64,000 nucleotides of DNA from Nitrospinaceae bacterium (GCA_029261595.1 JAJDAZ010000049.1:91444-155443), one strand, 5' to 3'; shown: positions 45,645 through 55,670, counted from the stretch's first letter. Numbers and translations: made by a program. The notes: a model not told the origin generated them from the sequence alone.

Positions 45645-46541
45645 ATGAAAGATAAAAACCTGATGATCGGCATTATTTTTTGCTTTGCCATTACAGTTCT
45701 CTTTCTCCTGGTGATTATATTGGAGATCAAGGGTTCGATTGAGCACGATCAGAAAGTAGCAAAAATGTCGGTAAAAATTAAGAAGGTGGAAGTTGAAGAT
45801 AACCGGGACTTCAGTATTTTCGAGACTTTGGTCGGTGAAGATGGCCGGGAGATGGTCTTGGTTCCTGAAGGGGTATTTACCAGAGGTTCCGATTCGGGGG
45901 GGTTCGACGAAAAACCCCAGCAGGAAATCTACCTCGACGCTTTTTACGTCGATAAATACGAAGTGTCCGTGGAATCCTATAACAAATTCAGACGGGCCGC
46001 AAACTATGTCGAACCCTCAGTGCCCTTTTTCCAGGGCGACCATGCGATGTTGAGTGAACCCAAAAACCCAGTGGTCGGCGTTTCCTGGCTCGATGCGGTG
46101 AATTTCTGCAAATGGGCCGGCAAGAGGCTTTTGACAGAAGCGGAATGGGAAAAAGCCGCGCGAGGAACACACGGTCTGGTTTATCCTTGGGGCAATAAGG
46201 TGTTGGATAAAAGAGCCAACCTTGCAGGCCAGGCCGACGGCTACGAATTCATGGCTCCGGTCGGCAGTCTCCCCACCGGGCGTAGCGTCTATGGCGTGTA
46301 TGACATGTCCGGCAATGTGTCCGAATGGGTGAACGACTGGTACGACCAGTTTTATTATCAAACCGCGCCCATGATGAATCCCACAGGTGCCGAAAACAAA
46401 AAAAACCGGGTTTTCAGGGGCGGCTCCTGGGATTCCAGGAAGGTGGATATCCGCACTTCCAAACGCTATGCGGCGACTCCGGGCCGGAAGGACGCCGTTG
46501 TCGGGTTTCGTTGCGGCCGCTCCAAAACAGTAAGCGAGTAG
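45645..46541 (+). CDS. Membrane-anchored SUMF1/formylglycine-enzyme-like protein
   Basis: 298 aa. One N-terminal membrane helix (about 7-27), a short charged stalk, then a SUMF1-type domain (about 65-295): MVLVPEGVFTRGSDSGGFDE, YVDKYEVSVESY, GKRLLTEAEWEKAARG, YDMSGNVSEWVNDWY and FRGGSWD with final VGFRCGRS. The fold is that of the formylglycine-generating enzyme, but most bacterial members with this short form are not shown to oxidise a sulfatase cysteine and no sulfatase gene is nearby. Function uncertain; the domain would face the periplasm. The next gene starts 18 bp later. Confidence 0.82.
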   Translation: MKDKNLMIGIIFCFAITVLFLLVIILEIKGSIEHDQKVAKMSVKIKKVEVEDNRDFSIFETLVGEDGREMVLVPEGVFTRGSDSGGFDEKPQQEIYLDAFYVDKYEVSVESYNKFRRAANYVEPSVPFFQGDHAMLSEPKNPVVGVSWLDAVNFCKWAGKRLLTEAEWEKAARGTHGLVYPWGNKVLDKRANLAGQADGYEFMAPVGSLPTGRSVYGVYDMSGNVSEWVNDWYDQFYYQTAPMMNPTGAENKKNRVFRGGSWDSRKVDIRTSKRYAATPGRKDAVVGFRCGRSKTVSE

Positions 46542-46559
46542 CCCGCTTTTCCAATAAAA

Positions 46560-49500
46560 TTGTCCTCTTCAAATTCCATATCCAGAGTCTGGGTTTTCCT
46601 GTTTTTTTTCATATCCGGAGCGACCGGCCTGATCTACGAGGTGGCCTGGACCCGGTTGTTGACCCTGGTGATGGGCAACACGCATTACTCCATTGCCACG
46701 GTGCTGACGGCTTTCATGGGCGGGCTGGCGCTGGGGAGCTATTTCGGCGGCAAAATTATCGACCGGTACTTCATCAATCCGCTGACGCTCTACGCGGTCC
46801 TTGAAGGAGCCATAGGGTTCTATTGCCTCGCCATACCGGGACTCATCGACTGGGCGTTTCCGCTTTTCAAATCCATCTACCTGAACCCGGAATCGTCCTA
46901 CCTGACGGCCAGTTTCTACCGTTTTCTCATTTGCGGGTCCATTCTGCTCATCCCCACCACCTTCATGGGAGCGACGCTTCCCGTGCTCAGCAAATTCGTG
47001 TCCGGCAAACCCGAATTCATCGGGCGGGATGTTGGGACGCTTTACGGCATTAACACCTTTGGCGCGGTGTTTGGGGCCGCCACCAGCGCCTATGTTCTCA
47101 TGCGGCTGTTGGGGTTGTCCGCCACCATTCAAGTTGCCGCAGGGCTCAATATCGGCATCGCCGTCATCATTTTTCTGCTGTTTCGCCCCGGTTGGAGCCG
47201 GTCGGCTCAAGGCCAGGGGGACAGCCGTCACAGCATCGACCCTGCTCCGGCGGGGGGCTCGCCGATGTCATTAAAAGAGCGATTCATTCTTCTGGCTTTT
47301 GGCGTCTCGGGTTTTTGCGCCCTGGTGTATCAGCTCACCTGGAACCGGATACTGTCTCTTTTGCTGGGGTCGTCGGTGTATGCCTTCAGTTTGATCCTGT
47401 CTATTTTTATTCTTGGACTGGCGCTTGGAACGGTCGGTTTTGCCCGCTGGATCGCGAGGTTCAAGGACCTGACCAAGGTGTTTGGACTCTTGCAGATGGG
47501 GATCGGGGTGTCCGCACTTTTAGCGTTGCCGTTCTTTGCAGAAATTCCTTTTGTCAATCGATGGGTGTACCAGAACTGGAACATTGATTTTTCAGCGGTT
47601 CAATTGTCCAACCTTTTGATTATTTTTTCCCTGTTATTTTTCCCGACCTTTTTCATGGGCGCCCAGTTTCCGGTGGTGGTGAAATTATTGACCCGCAGGC
47701 TGTCGAACCTGGGAAGCGATGTCGGCAGGGTTTATGCCTCCAATACGGTCGGAACGATCTTCGGCTCGTTTGTGGGCGGGTTTTTACTGATTCCGGTGAT
47801 TGGAATTCAAAACTCGATTTTAACGGCAGTATTTATCAACCTCCTTCTGGCCGGAGGACTGCTGGCTTTGTCCACCAGTTTAAAGCCCGCCATAAAACTC
47901 TACGGGTTTCCGCTGGTATTGCTGGTATGCCTGTGGGCCGGGCTTTCGATGAACGCCTGGGACAAAGCCATTATCTCCAGCGGCTCCTTCATGCCTTACC
48001 GAATCAAGGATTTAAAGGAGGCTGAAGCCGGGACGAACAGGATTCTGTATTATCAGGAAGGAACGCACACCACCGTGACCACCGAGCTTGCAGTGTCAGG
48101 AAACATTTTTTTGCGCGTGAACGGGAAAACCGACGCCTCGCTGGCTTTGGACATGCGCACGCAACTTCTGTCCGGCTATCTGCCCATGTTTTTTAAGGAT
48201 AACCCGGAATCGGTTCTGGTGATCGGGCAGGGAAGCGGCATCACCCTGGGGGCCGTTGAACAATTTCCGGAGGCCACTGAAATCGACCTTGTGGAGATAT
48301 CCCCTGCGGTCATTGAAGGGTCAAGATTTTTTGGTCCGTTCAATCACCAGGCGCTGGAGGATAAGCGTCTGACTACCATCCTTGAAGACGGGCGCAACCA
48401 TGTGGCCTTGAGCGATAAGCGATACGACGTCATCATCTCCGAACCCTCGAACCCATGGATATCGGGAGTGGGCGCTTTATTCACCGAAGATTTTTTCCAC
48501 CTGCTCCAGAACCGGTTGACCGAAGATGGCATCGCCTGCATCTGGGTGCACACCAATATGTCGCCGGAGAGTTTTAAATCCATCACCCGCTCCTTTTCGA
48601 CGGTTTTTCCTCATGTGACCATGTGGGAGTCCATTGTGGGAGACGATTATCTGTTGATCGGGTCGTCCCAGGAATATGGTCTGCCCTATGAGCGGGTGCA
48701 AAACTTTTTGAAGCAGGAATCAATCGGCAAAGACCTCAAGCGCATCGGCATTCATAAGGTGCGGGACCTGTTCAGTTTGATGATCATGAGCCGGGACCAG
48801 ATTCTGCGTTTCAGCGGCGACGCGCCCATTCATACCGATGACAATTCCCTGCTTGAATTCAACGCCCCGAAATATATTTACAAAGATGACCGAGACGTTC
48901 TGGTGAGGCAATTGACCCCCTACATCAAGTCGGAACCTTCGTTCATTAAAGTAAGCTCGCCGGATGCCGGGTTCCGGTCCCGAATTATGGAACAATTTTC
49001 CGCTGTGGAAAGGTCCGAAAGTCAGGTGGCGGAAATCAAACGTCATTCCCGGATCGATCAACTGCTGGATCAGGCCGTGCGGGCGTTTAATTCGGAAGAT
49101 TATGTGAGGGCCCTTAAATCCTACCGGGACATCCTGAGACTGAACCCGGAACACGTGATGACCTATTTGAATCTGGGGAATGTGCTGAATGCTCTTAAAC
49201 GTCATGATGAAGCGGAAATGGCCTATCGGAAGACGCTGGAGTTGAATCCGTATTATGTATTTGGATCGGTGGCTCTGGCCAGGATGTACTTGTCCACAGG
49301 AAAACCGGCGCAGGCGGTGAAAGTTCTGGAGAAGGTTCTTGAATGGTATATTGGCGATAGCGAGGTTCGGGTCTATCTGGGCCTGGCTTACGGGTTTCTT
49401 AAAAAAAATCAGAAGGCGATTCTGGAATTTGAAAACGCTCTGAAACAGGATTCTGATTACGCTCCCGCACATTATTATCTAGGGGTCCAGACTCAAAAAA

Positions 49501-49613
49501 CCGATCCCGCCAGGTCCAGAAAACATCTGCGCGCTTATCTTTCGGGTTCCGATACGGAAAGTGGAAACCCGAGGATGATTGCGACGGCAAAAAAAATCCT
49601 AAAGAAACTTTGA
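46560..49613 (+). CDS. Large MFS-like/spermidine-synthase-like/TPR fusion protein
   Basis: 1017 aa. The N-terminal half (about 1-470) has two blocks of about six to seven hydrophobic helices each, both opening with the same type of motif (SGATGLIYEVAWTRLL and SGFCALVYQLTWNRILSL). A SAM-binding spermidine-synthase-like domain follows (about 545-740: VLVIGQGSGITLGAVEQF, EIDLVEISPAVI, VIISEPSNPWISG). The C-terminus has TPR repeats (about 840-960). Membrane-anchored spermidine-synthase-like proteins are common but the substrate is unknown. The start is TTG with no clear ribosome-binding site. It may be functionally linked to the TPR gene that follows. Confidence 0.85.
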   Translation: MSSSNSISRVWVFLFFFISGATGLIYEVAWTRLLTLVMGNTHYSIATVLTAFMGGLALGSYFGGKIIDRYFINPLTLYAVLEGAIGFYCLAIPGLIDWAFPLFKSIYLNPESSYLTASFYRFLICGSILLIPTTFMGATLPVLSKFVSGKPEFIGRDVGTLYGINTFGAVFGAATSAYVLMRLLGLSATIQVAAGLNIGIAVIIFLLFRPGWSRSAQGQGDSRHSIDPAPAGGSPMSLKERFILLAFGVSGFCALVYQLTWNRILSLLLGSSVYAFSLILSIFILGLALGTVGFARWIARFKDLTKVFGLLQMGIGVSALLALPFFAEIPFVNRWVYQNWNIDFSAVQLSNLLIIFSLLFFPTFFMGAQFPVVVKLLTRRLSNLGSDVGRVYASNTVGTIFGSFVGGFLLIPVIGIQNSILTAVFINLLLAGGLLALSTSLKPAIKLYGFPLVLLVCLWAGLSMNAWDKAIISSGSFMPYRIKDLKEAEAGTNRILYYQEGTHTTVTTELAVSGNIFLRVNGKTDASLALDMRTQLLSGYLPMFFKDNPESVLVIGQGSGITLGAVEQFPEATEIDLVEISPAVIEGSRFFGPFNHQALEDKRLTTILEDGRNHVALSDKRYDVIISEPSNPWISGVGALFTEDFFHLLQNRLTEDGIACIWVHTNMSPESFKSITRSFSTVFPHVTMWESIVGDDYLLIGSSQEYGLPYERVQNFLKQESIGKDLKRIGIHKVRDLFSLMIMSRDQILRFSGDAPIHTDDNSLLEFNAPKYIYKDDRDVLVRQLTPYIKSEPSFIKVSSPDAGFRSRIMEQFSAVERSESQVAEIKRHSRIDQLLDQAVRAFNSEDYVRALKSYRDILRLNPEHVMTYLNLGNVLNALKRHDEAEMAYRKTLELNPYYVFGSVALARMYLSTGKPAQAVKVLEKVLEWYIGDSEVRVYLGLAYGFLKKNQKAILEFENALKQDSDYAPAHYYLGVQTQKTDPARSRKHLRAYLSGSDTESGNPRMIATAKKILKKL

Positions 49614-49728
49614 TCCTCTAATTTTATGACGCTATACTCACCCCCTTGCCGGGTAATTTTCTGCGAGGATATTTTTCAACAGGTTCCAACGACATGGTTC
49701 TCAGGTTTTTCATTTATAGAGGTATTTT

Positions 49729-50475
49729 ATGCCCACTAAGATAAAAATTGTGTGGGTGGTTTGCAATATTTTCATCATCCTCGGATTTGTTCTTTTTGCC
49801 TACACGTCCAAGATGGAAGAAGTCCGTCTGGGGCTCGAAGCTCATGACAAATTGAAACAGGAAAGAGAGATCCAGAAGGAAAAAATCGCCAAGTTGAAAA
49901 AGGAACAAAAGGTTCAGACCATCGGTTCCGTTAAAAATGTCATGGAGCTCAATGCTTTGGGCAAACATGAAGAGGCCGCCGTTTTGGCGCAGAAACTTTC
50001 CGAAGCCAATCCCGACAACGCCAATGTTTTTGCATGGTGGGGCATTTCCCTTGTTAAAGGCGGGTTGAAAAGCGCGGCGATCGAAAAATTTGTAAGGTCC
50101 ACCCAGTTGGACCCGACCAACTCGAAAGCTTTCGTTTACTGGGGGCTGACATTGGCGATGGACGGCCGTTTCAAGGAGGCGGTTGAAAAGTACAAAACGG
50201 TCATCGAACTGGACCCAGAACACAGCAACGCCTACGCATACATGGGGGAAGCCTATGACCGGCTCCGCATGTACAAGGAGGCGGAGCAGAGCGCGGGCAA
50301 GGCGCTGGAAATGGATCCTTTAAATTCCAATGGCTACCGGGTTCTTGTCGGGGCTTTGTATCATTCGGAAAACTACACGGAGGCCTGGAAAGCGGTGGAT
50401 CAGGCTAGGCAAGCGAACGTCAGTGTCCCTGAAGAGTTGATCGAAGAGTTGACACAGGCATTGCCGCGTCCTTAA
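49729..50475 (+). CDS. Membrane-anchored TPR protein
   Basis: 248 aa. One N-terminal helix (about 5-25), then a charged coiled-coil-like segment (about 28-65) and about four TPR repeats (from ELNALGKHEEAAVLAQKL on; clear units in AYAYMGEAYDRLRMYKEAEQ and VLVGALYHSENYTEAWKAV). Likely an inner-membrane scaffold with the repeats facing the periplasm. It follows the large TPR fusion gene by about 115 bp. No enzymatic motif. Confidence 0.8.
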   Translation: MPTKIKIVWVVCNIFIILGFVLFAYTSKMEEVRLGLEAHDKLKQEREIQKEKIAKLKKEQKVQTIGSVKNVMELNALGKHEEAAVLAQKLSEANPDNANVFAWWGISLVKGGLKSAAIEKFVRSTQLDPTNSKAFVYWGLTLAMDGRFKEAVEKYKTVIELDPEHSNAYAYMGEAYDRLRMYKEAEQSAGKALEMDPLNSNGYRVLVGALYHSENYTEAWKAVDQARQANVSVPEELIEELTQALPRP

Positions 50476-50582
50476 AAAATGTTTGATAAGTTTTTTCCCT
50501 TAAAGAGCCGTTCTTGGTTTTCGCTACTCTGAAATAGTTCGGTAAACCTTTATAAATTTACATTCCATTATCGGAATTCGTC

Positions 50583-50591
50583 TGGTATAAT
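50583..50591 (+). promoter_or_regulatory. Extended -10 promoter upstream of mlaA
   Basis: TGGTATAAT, an extended -10 element (TGN before a perfect TATAAT), 95 bp before the mlaA ATG. No good -35 box is present, as expected for an extended -10 promoter. A second TATAAT lies at 50602-50607. Confidence 0.45.
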
Positions 50592-50685
50592 GGAGAGTAA
50601 GTATAATGTCTGGTTCTGAATCAGGTACTTTGTTGAAAATACGGCAGTTATGACCAATGATTGTTTAGTTTTTTGAGGGGGGTAA

Positions 50686-51732
50686 ATGAAAAAAAGTTAT
50701 TGGCGAAGAAAAGAGGTCGGGTTGTATTTATGCCTTGTTTTTCAATTGGCATTTTTTCCTTTGACCGCAAACGCCAGTTCCTCTGCTGTCTCCAAAAGTC
50801 CGGGCCATTCCAGGAACATCATGCCCCAGTTCATTTATGAAGTGGACGGGACCCTTGTGGCCCAAACTTCCGAAATTACAATCCTGCTTGAGAAGCAGAT
50901 TCCTCCCGATCCAAATAAAAAGGAAGAAAAGCCGGAGATTCCTGAAAAAGATAAAATGGAAAGCCTTCCCTCCGAGAAAACGGGAAGCATGACCGGAGGC
51001 ATGGAAAACGAAACTAAAACCCGGGAGGTCGGGCAAACAGCTTCCGCTTTGGAAACCGCTCCCTCCGTCGAGTTTTATGAAGAACTGGAAGATCCGTTTG
51101 GCCCTGCGGAAGGTGAAGAAATTCCCATATTGAACGATCCCTTTGTGGGTTACAACCGGTTCATGTTCAATGTCAATGAAGGTCTCTACGATTATGTGAT
51201 GGAGCCATTGGCCAAAAGTTGGAGATTTGTCCTGCCGGAGGATGTTCGCATCGTCATCAGGAATGCGTTTGATAATGCGCTTTCCCCGGTAAAACTCGTT
51301 AGCAGTCTGGTTCAGGGAGACTTGGAAAAATCTGGCAGGGTGTTGAGCCGGGCCTTGATAAATACGACTGCGGGCCTAGGTGGGATGCTGGATGTCGCAG
51401 GCCAGGAATACAATATTGAAAATGTGGATGAGGATTTTGACCAAGCCCTGGGTCACTATGATGTTCCCACGGGTCCTTACATTGTCCTTCCGTTTTTAGG
51501 GCCTTCCACAGCCAGGAATGTCACGGGTCGAGTGGTGGATTCGTTTCTCAGCCCGAGCATCTTCTTTGCGCCTTCATTTTTCGTCAGCTCAGGCATTACG
51601 GTTGCAGAAACCACCAACGATGTTTCTTTCATCATTGATGATAAAAAAGCCCTTGAGGAAAGCGCCATTGACGAATATGAAAGTGTCCGCGATTTTTACC
51701 ATCAATATCGCGAAGGCTTGGTAAAAGAATAA
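50686..51732 (+). CDS. mlaA: MlaA/VacJ family protein with long N-terminal extension
   Basis: The MlaA domain (about 140-345) is clear: DPFVGYNRFMFNVNEGLYDY, LINTTAGLGGMLDVAG, FDQALGHYDVPTGPYIVLPF and SPSIFF. MlaA extracts misplaced phospholipids from the outer membrane outer leaflet. Two oddities. The signal peptide (MKKSYWRRKEVGLYLCLVFQ then ending ANAS) has no lipobox cysteine, whereas MlaA is normally a lipoprotein. About 100 residues of Lys/Glu/Pro-rich sequence (about 60-135) lie between signal and domain. A strong GGGGGG-containing ribosome-binding site precedes the ATG. mlaB-F are not in the window. Confidence 0.85.
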   Translation: MKKSYWRRKEVGLYLCLVFQLAFFPLTANASSSAVSKSPGHSRNIMPQFIYEVDGTLVAQTSEITILLEKQIPPDPNKKEEKPEIPEKDKMESLPSEKTGSMTGGMENETKTREVGQTASALETAPSVEFYEELEDPFGPAEGEEIPILNDPFVGYNRFMFNVNEGLYDYVMEPLAKSWRFVLPEDVRIVIRNAFDNALSPVKLVSSLVQGDLEKSGRVLSRALINTTAGLGGMLDVAGQEYNIENVDEDFDQALGHYDVPTGPYIVLPFLGPSTARNVTGRVVDSFLSPSIFFAPSFFVSSGITVAETTNDVSFIIDDKKALEESAIDEYESVRDFYHQYREGLVKE

Positions 51733-51925
51733 TTCCTTTCTATAATCCCCTTTCTTATGGGGGACAGTATCGGCATCTTGAAGACCCCTCCTTTCTCTAA
51801 AATTCCCAGTTATTTCCTGTTTTTGTTCCCTTAAGGGTTTCTACTTCCCACCACATTTTGTATCCTGTCTCCGATCAAAATTTCTAATCTCAGGAAGCCC
51901 CTGTTCTTCCTATAGGAGTCATTCT

Positions 51926-54112
51926 TTGGAAACGCCCAAATATAGCAATCGACTGGTCCATGAAACCAGTCCCTATCTTTTGCAACACGCGCACAATCCC
52001 GTGGAATGGTTTCCCTGGGGGCCGGAAGCCCTGGACAAAGCCAGAAAGGAAAACAAACCGATCTTTCTGAGTATCGGTTATTCCGCCTGTCACTGGTGCC
52101 ACGTCATGGCGCACGAGTCCTTTGAAGATGCAGAAACCGCGAAACTCATGAACCAGTGGTTCGTCAATATCAAGGTGGACCGGGAAGAACGCCCGGATGT
52201 GGACGCCCTTTACATGAAGGCGTTGGTGGAGTTGACCGGGCATGGCGGTTGGCCGCTCAGCATGTTCTTGACTCCCGACCAGAAACCTTTTTTTGGCGGT
52301 ACCTATTACCCGCCATCGAAAAAATACAACCGTCCCGGTTTTGCCGATGTTTTGACCCAGGTGCATGAACGATTTTCCGGGCAACATTCGGAGGTCGAAA
52401 CCCGCGCCGATCAAATTCTGACCAAATTAGGTTCCAGCCAAACCGGGCATGCGAAGGGAAATCTCCCCGATATTACGTTGATCGATCAAGCGGTGGATAT
52501 GCTGGAGCAACGGTTTGATGTCGATTACGGAGGATTCGGCAGTGGCATGAAATTTCCCGAACCGATGGTTTACACGCTCCTCTTACGGCACTGGCAGAGG
52601 AGCGGCACGCAACCTCCCCTGGAAATGCTGGACAAAAGTTTGACACGCATGGCCGAGGGCGGAATCAACGATCAACTGGCCGGCGGTTTCCATCGTTATT
52701 CCACCGACAAGGAATGGGCCGTTCCCCACTTTGAAAAGATGCTTTATGACAACGCCCTGCTGGCGAAATTGTTTATAGAAACGTTTCAGGCCACCAAGCA
52801 GGAAATCTATAAAAACACCGCCAGCGAAACTCTGGATTATGTTCTAAACGAATTGACTTCTGCTGAGGGCGCGTTTTATTCCAGTCAGGATGCCGATACC
52901 GCAGGCGGGGAGGGCGAGTATTATGTTTGGGAATTGAAAGAAGTGCTGAACCTTCTGGGGCCGCGCCATGCCAAGGTGTTTGCCCGTTATTATGGCGTCA
53001 CGTCGTCAGGGAACATCGGCAAGAAAAATGTGCTTCGCATTAAGGAATCCATGGAAAAGGTTTCAGAGGCGGAAGGCATCGCCATCTTTGAAGTTCAGCA
53101 TATTTTGAGTAAAGGCAAGGAAACGCTTTTGGAAGCGCGGGCAAAAAGGCAAAAACCCGCAACCGATGAAAAAATCATCACTGCCTGGAACGGATTGATG
53201 ATCACCGCTTTCAGCCTGGGGGCATCGGTGTTGGGCGAGGAAAAATATCTCACAGCCGCCCGAAGTGGTGCCGCATTCATCTGGGACCACCAGTGGAGCG
53301 ATGCGGGGCTTCTTAGAATTTATAAGGACGGCGAAAGTAAGATCCACGGGTGTTTGGACGATTACGCTTACTTCCTGCAAGGTCTGTTGGTGCTGTATGA
53401 AACCTCGTTTGAATTCGAATGGATCGACAAGGCACGTAAAGTAGCCGATAAAATGATCGATGAATTCTGGGATGTATCTAATGCAGGTTTTTATATCACC
53501 GGAAAATCTCAGGCGCCATTGGTCACGCGACTCAAAAACCCGGCGGATGAAGCCATTCCCTCGGCCAATGCCATCGCGGTGCTTGCACTTGTCACCCTCG
53601 GGCGCGTTACCGGAAAAGGCGAGTATCAAAAAAAAGCGGAGGAAACACTGGTCGCCTATCAACCGCGCATTGAGAAAAGTCCGCCAGCGTTCACCGGCTG
53701 TTTGTCAGCTTTGGATACGTTTTTGTCATCACCCACGGAAGTTATTTTCACAGGGCCCAAAGACCACCCGGCGTTTAAGGAAATGCAAGCCACTGTGCAG
53801 GAAGACTACCGGCCCAACAAAATCCTGCTGTGGAGCGAAAACGAACAGACGCAGAAGGAACTGCCACTCACCCAGGGCAAGACAGCCGTCAAGGGAGAGC
53901 CGACCGTTTACCTTTGCCAGAAACAGACCTGCCACCCTCCGGTGCAGTCCGGCAAAGCCCTGACCAATATTCTGGAACGGCCCCAGGAAATCCGCCTCAA
54001 TATTTTTGATCTCGATAAACACGCCAAAGAGGTGCAGACCAAGGAACAGGACAAATTCTTAGACGCGATGGGCGAAATCTTCAAACATTCGGGGTTGGGC
54101 AGCAAAAAGTGA
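51926..54112 (+). CDS. DUF255 thioredoxin-fold protein (YyaL/SSP411 family)
   Basis: 728 aa. N-terminal DUF255 thioredoxin-like domain with [17 protein letters not shown] and the CHWC site in [16 protein letters not shown] (Cys55 and Cys58), then the usual glycoside-hydrolase-like (alpha/alpha) barrel to the C-terminus. The family is widespread but its role is not established. The start is a TTG with AGGAG 8 nt upstream (51913-51917). The last 83 bp of the coding region are copied 0.5 kb downstream (54514-54596). Confidence 0.88.
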   Translation: METPKYSNRLVHETSPYLLQHAHNPVEWFPWGPEALDKARKENKPIFLSIGYSACHWCHVMAHESFEDAETAKLMNQWFVNIKVDREERPDVDALYMKALVELTGHGGWPLSMFLTPDQKPFFGGTYYPPSKKYNRPGFADVLTQVHERFSGQHSEVETRADQILTKLGSSQTGHAKGNLPDITLIDQAVDMLEQRFDVDYGGFGSGMKFPEPMVYTLLLRHWQRSGTQPPLEMLDKSLTRMAEGGINDQLAGGFHRYSTDKEWAVPHFEKMLYDNALLAKLFIETFQATKQEIYKNTASETLDYVLNELTSAEGAFYSSQDADTAGGEGEYYVWELKEVLNLLGPRHAKVFARYYGVTSSGNIGKKNVLRIKESMEKVSEAEGIAIFEVQHILSKGKETLLEARAKRQKPATDEKIITAWNGLMITAFSLGASVLGEEKYLTAARSGAAFIWDHQWSDAGLLRIYKDGESKIHGCLDDYAYFLQGLLVLYETSFEFEWIDKARKVADKMIDEFWDVSNAGFYITGKSQAPLVTRLKNPADEAIPSANAIAVLALVTLGRVTGKGEYQKKAEETLVAYQPRIEKSPPAFTGCLSALDTFLSSPTEVIFTGPKDHPAFKEMQATVQEDYRPNKILLWSENEQTQKELPLTQGKTAVKGEPTVYLCQKQTCHPPVQSGKALTNILERPQEIRLNIFDLDKHAKEVQTKEQDKFLDAMGEIFKHSGLGSKK

Positions 54113-54276
54113 AAAAATTACTCTAAACACCTTTAGTTTTTATACGTATTAATCGGTTCTGGAAATTAGCTCATTTCGGTGCAATTTAATTTTTTCACTT
54201 TTTGTTTTTCAAAAAATAATCTTAAGGGGTTTAAGGGAAGGATGATGAACCGAGAAAATGGGGAAGGAAATCTATA

Positions 54277-54400
54277 TCCCTCCTCACCTCAATCCTCTCT
54301 TCCAATGGAGGAAAGGAGGAAACAACTTCTCACCTCTGGGGAGTACCCGTGCCGGGCATGAGAGCTAATGTCCAATACCACAAAGGCTGGGATGAGGGGA
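54277..54400. repeat. REP-like repeat, copy 2
   Basis: Starts TCCCTCCTCACC and ends GATGAGGGGA, as at 341-430, with an internal CCTCTC-type stem. The centre has diverged and is longer. It lies in the accessory gap after the DUF255 gene. Confidence 0.55.
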
Positions 54401-54430
54401 TCTAGTTTTTTAAAAAAGTCCCATTTGACC

Positions 54431-54508
54431 GTCATCGCGAGCCGCAATAAGCGGCGTGGCGACCCAGGGTCTCTGGGTTGCTTCGTCGCCGAAGCTCCTC
54501 GCAATGAC
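54431..54508. repeat. MITE-like 78-bp element with terminal inverted repeats
   Basis: Ends GTCATCGCGAG (54431-54441) and CTCGCAATGAC (54498-54508) are inverted repeats with one mismatch. Inside is a second hairpin (CCCAG/CTGGG within GGCGA/TCGCC arms), so the whole can form a cruciform. No coding capacity. Its right end lies 5 bp before the 3'-end slice of the DUF255 gene. Confidence 0.6.
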
Positions 54509-54513
54509 GCAAC

Positions 54514-54596
54514 AAACACGCCAAAGAGGTGCAAGCCAAGGAACAGGACAAGTTTTTAGACGCGATGGGCGAAATCTTCAAGCACTCGGGTTTAGG
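54514..54596 (+). pseudogene. Slice of the DUF255 gene 3' end
   Basis: Matches 54017-54099 with 8 differences in 83 bp. Read in frame, seven are synonymous and only one changes the residue (Thr to Ala in KHAKEVQ(T/A)KEQDKF), so this slice diverged under selection for protein sequence. The frame stays open past the parent's stop region into unrelated residues. There is no start, so it is a fragment. It is followed 36 bp later by the AT-rich DUF4238 gene. Confidence 0.8.
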
Positions 54597-54632
54597 GGGA
54601 AGTAGCAATAAGATCTTAAAAGGGAAAAGTAA

Positions 54633-55670
54633 ATGGTTCAAAATTCGGGAAAATCAGAAAATCAGCACTATGTACCTCAATTTTTATTGAGAAATTTTTC
54701 TATTCCTCAAAAAAGCAATCAAATTTATGTTTTTGACAAACATATAGACAGAGCGTTTTCAACAAACATAAAAAACATAGCGTCCGAGAGGGATTTTTAT
54801 AATTTTAATGCCGGAGAGGAGAGTATTTCACTTGAGGGCAATCTCTCTTCCTTAGAAGCTGAAGCGCAAAAAGGGATTAATAACATTATTGAAAATGAGT
54901 CCTTAAAAGTTCTTTCTTATGGGGATAAATCTTGGATAGCATTATTCGTGGCTGTTCAATTTTTAAGAGTTAAGAAACAGCGAGAAGTATTAAATGAACT
55001 TACTGGGGGTTTAGCAGAACATATTAGAAAAATGGATAGTGACTCTAAGAAAATTGAAATGGCCACAGCATTGAGTGAGGAAGATATAAAAATGATGAGT
55101 TTGGAATGTTTTGTAAAGAATGCTCCGGTTTTCTTAGAGCTTTTATCCAATAAAATTTGGCTATTATATAAATATCCAGAAGCGAACCCTCTTTATATTT
55201 CAGATAACCCAGTTGTGATGCATAACGATGAAGATTTTGGACCATACGGAAACATAGGGTTTGCTGTGCCCAAGATTCAAATTTATTTGCCAATCTGTAG
55301 TTACTTAGCCTTAGGGTTTTGGTGTCCATCAATGGAAGATAAATTCCGTGAAAATGTTGCTGAGATTGAAAAAATGGAAAGAGAAATGCGCGAAAAACTT
55401 GAAATAAACCCTCACATAGACAGAGAGCATGCCAAGTTATTCTTTGAGAAATGTCAGCAGGAAAAGAGGAAACCTTTTGACTTTATAGATAAAGTAAATT
55501 CAGGTCTTCCAATTATTGGAGGTGGTGAACAGGTTACCTTTCTTAACTCACTTCAAGTCAAATGGTCACATCGATTTGTTATGTGCAGTAACAATGATTT
55601 TGCTCTTGTCGAACGTATGATTTCAGATGATGAAAAAAACAGAGAGGGAATGAAATTAACATTTAATTAG
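54633..55670 (+). CDS. DUF4238 family protein
   Basis: 345 aa, with the family signature HYVPQFLLRNFS at residues 12-23 and the usual ISDNPVVMHNDE region near the middle. The rest is helical and charged. DUF4238 proteins are unevaluated; they are patchy in distribution, and some occur near defence genes, which is context only. The gene is clearly more AT-rich than its neighbours and stands directly after a slice of the DUF255 gene end and a MITE-like element, suggesting horizontal arrival. A ribosome-binding site GGGAAAAG is 5-12 nt before the ATG. Confidence 0.75.
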   Translation: MVQNSGKSENQHYVPQFLLRNFSIPQKSNQIYVFDKHIDRAFSTNIKNIASERDFYNFNAGEESISLEGNLSSLEAEAQKGINNIIENESLKVLSYGDKSWIALFVAVQFLRVKKQREVLNELTGGLAEHIRKMDSDSKKIEMATALSEEDIKMMSLECFVKNAPVFLELLSNKIWLLYKYPEANPLYISDNPVVMHNDEDFGPYGNIGFAVPKIQIYLPICSYLALGFWCPSMEDKFRENVAEIEKMEREMREKLEINPHIDREHAKLFFEKCQQEKRKPFDFIDKVNSGLPIIGGGEQVTFLNSLQVKWSHRFVMCSNNDFALVERMISDDEKNREGMKLTFN

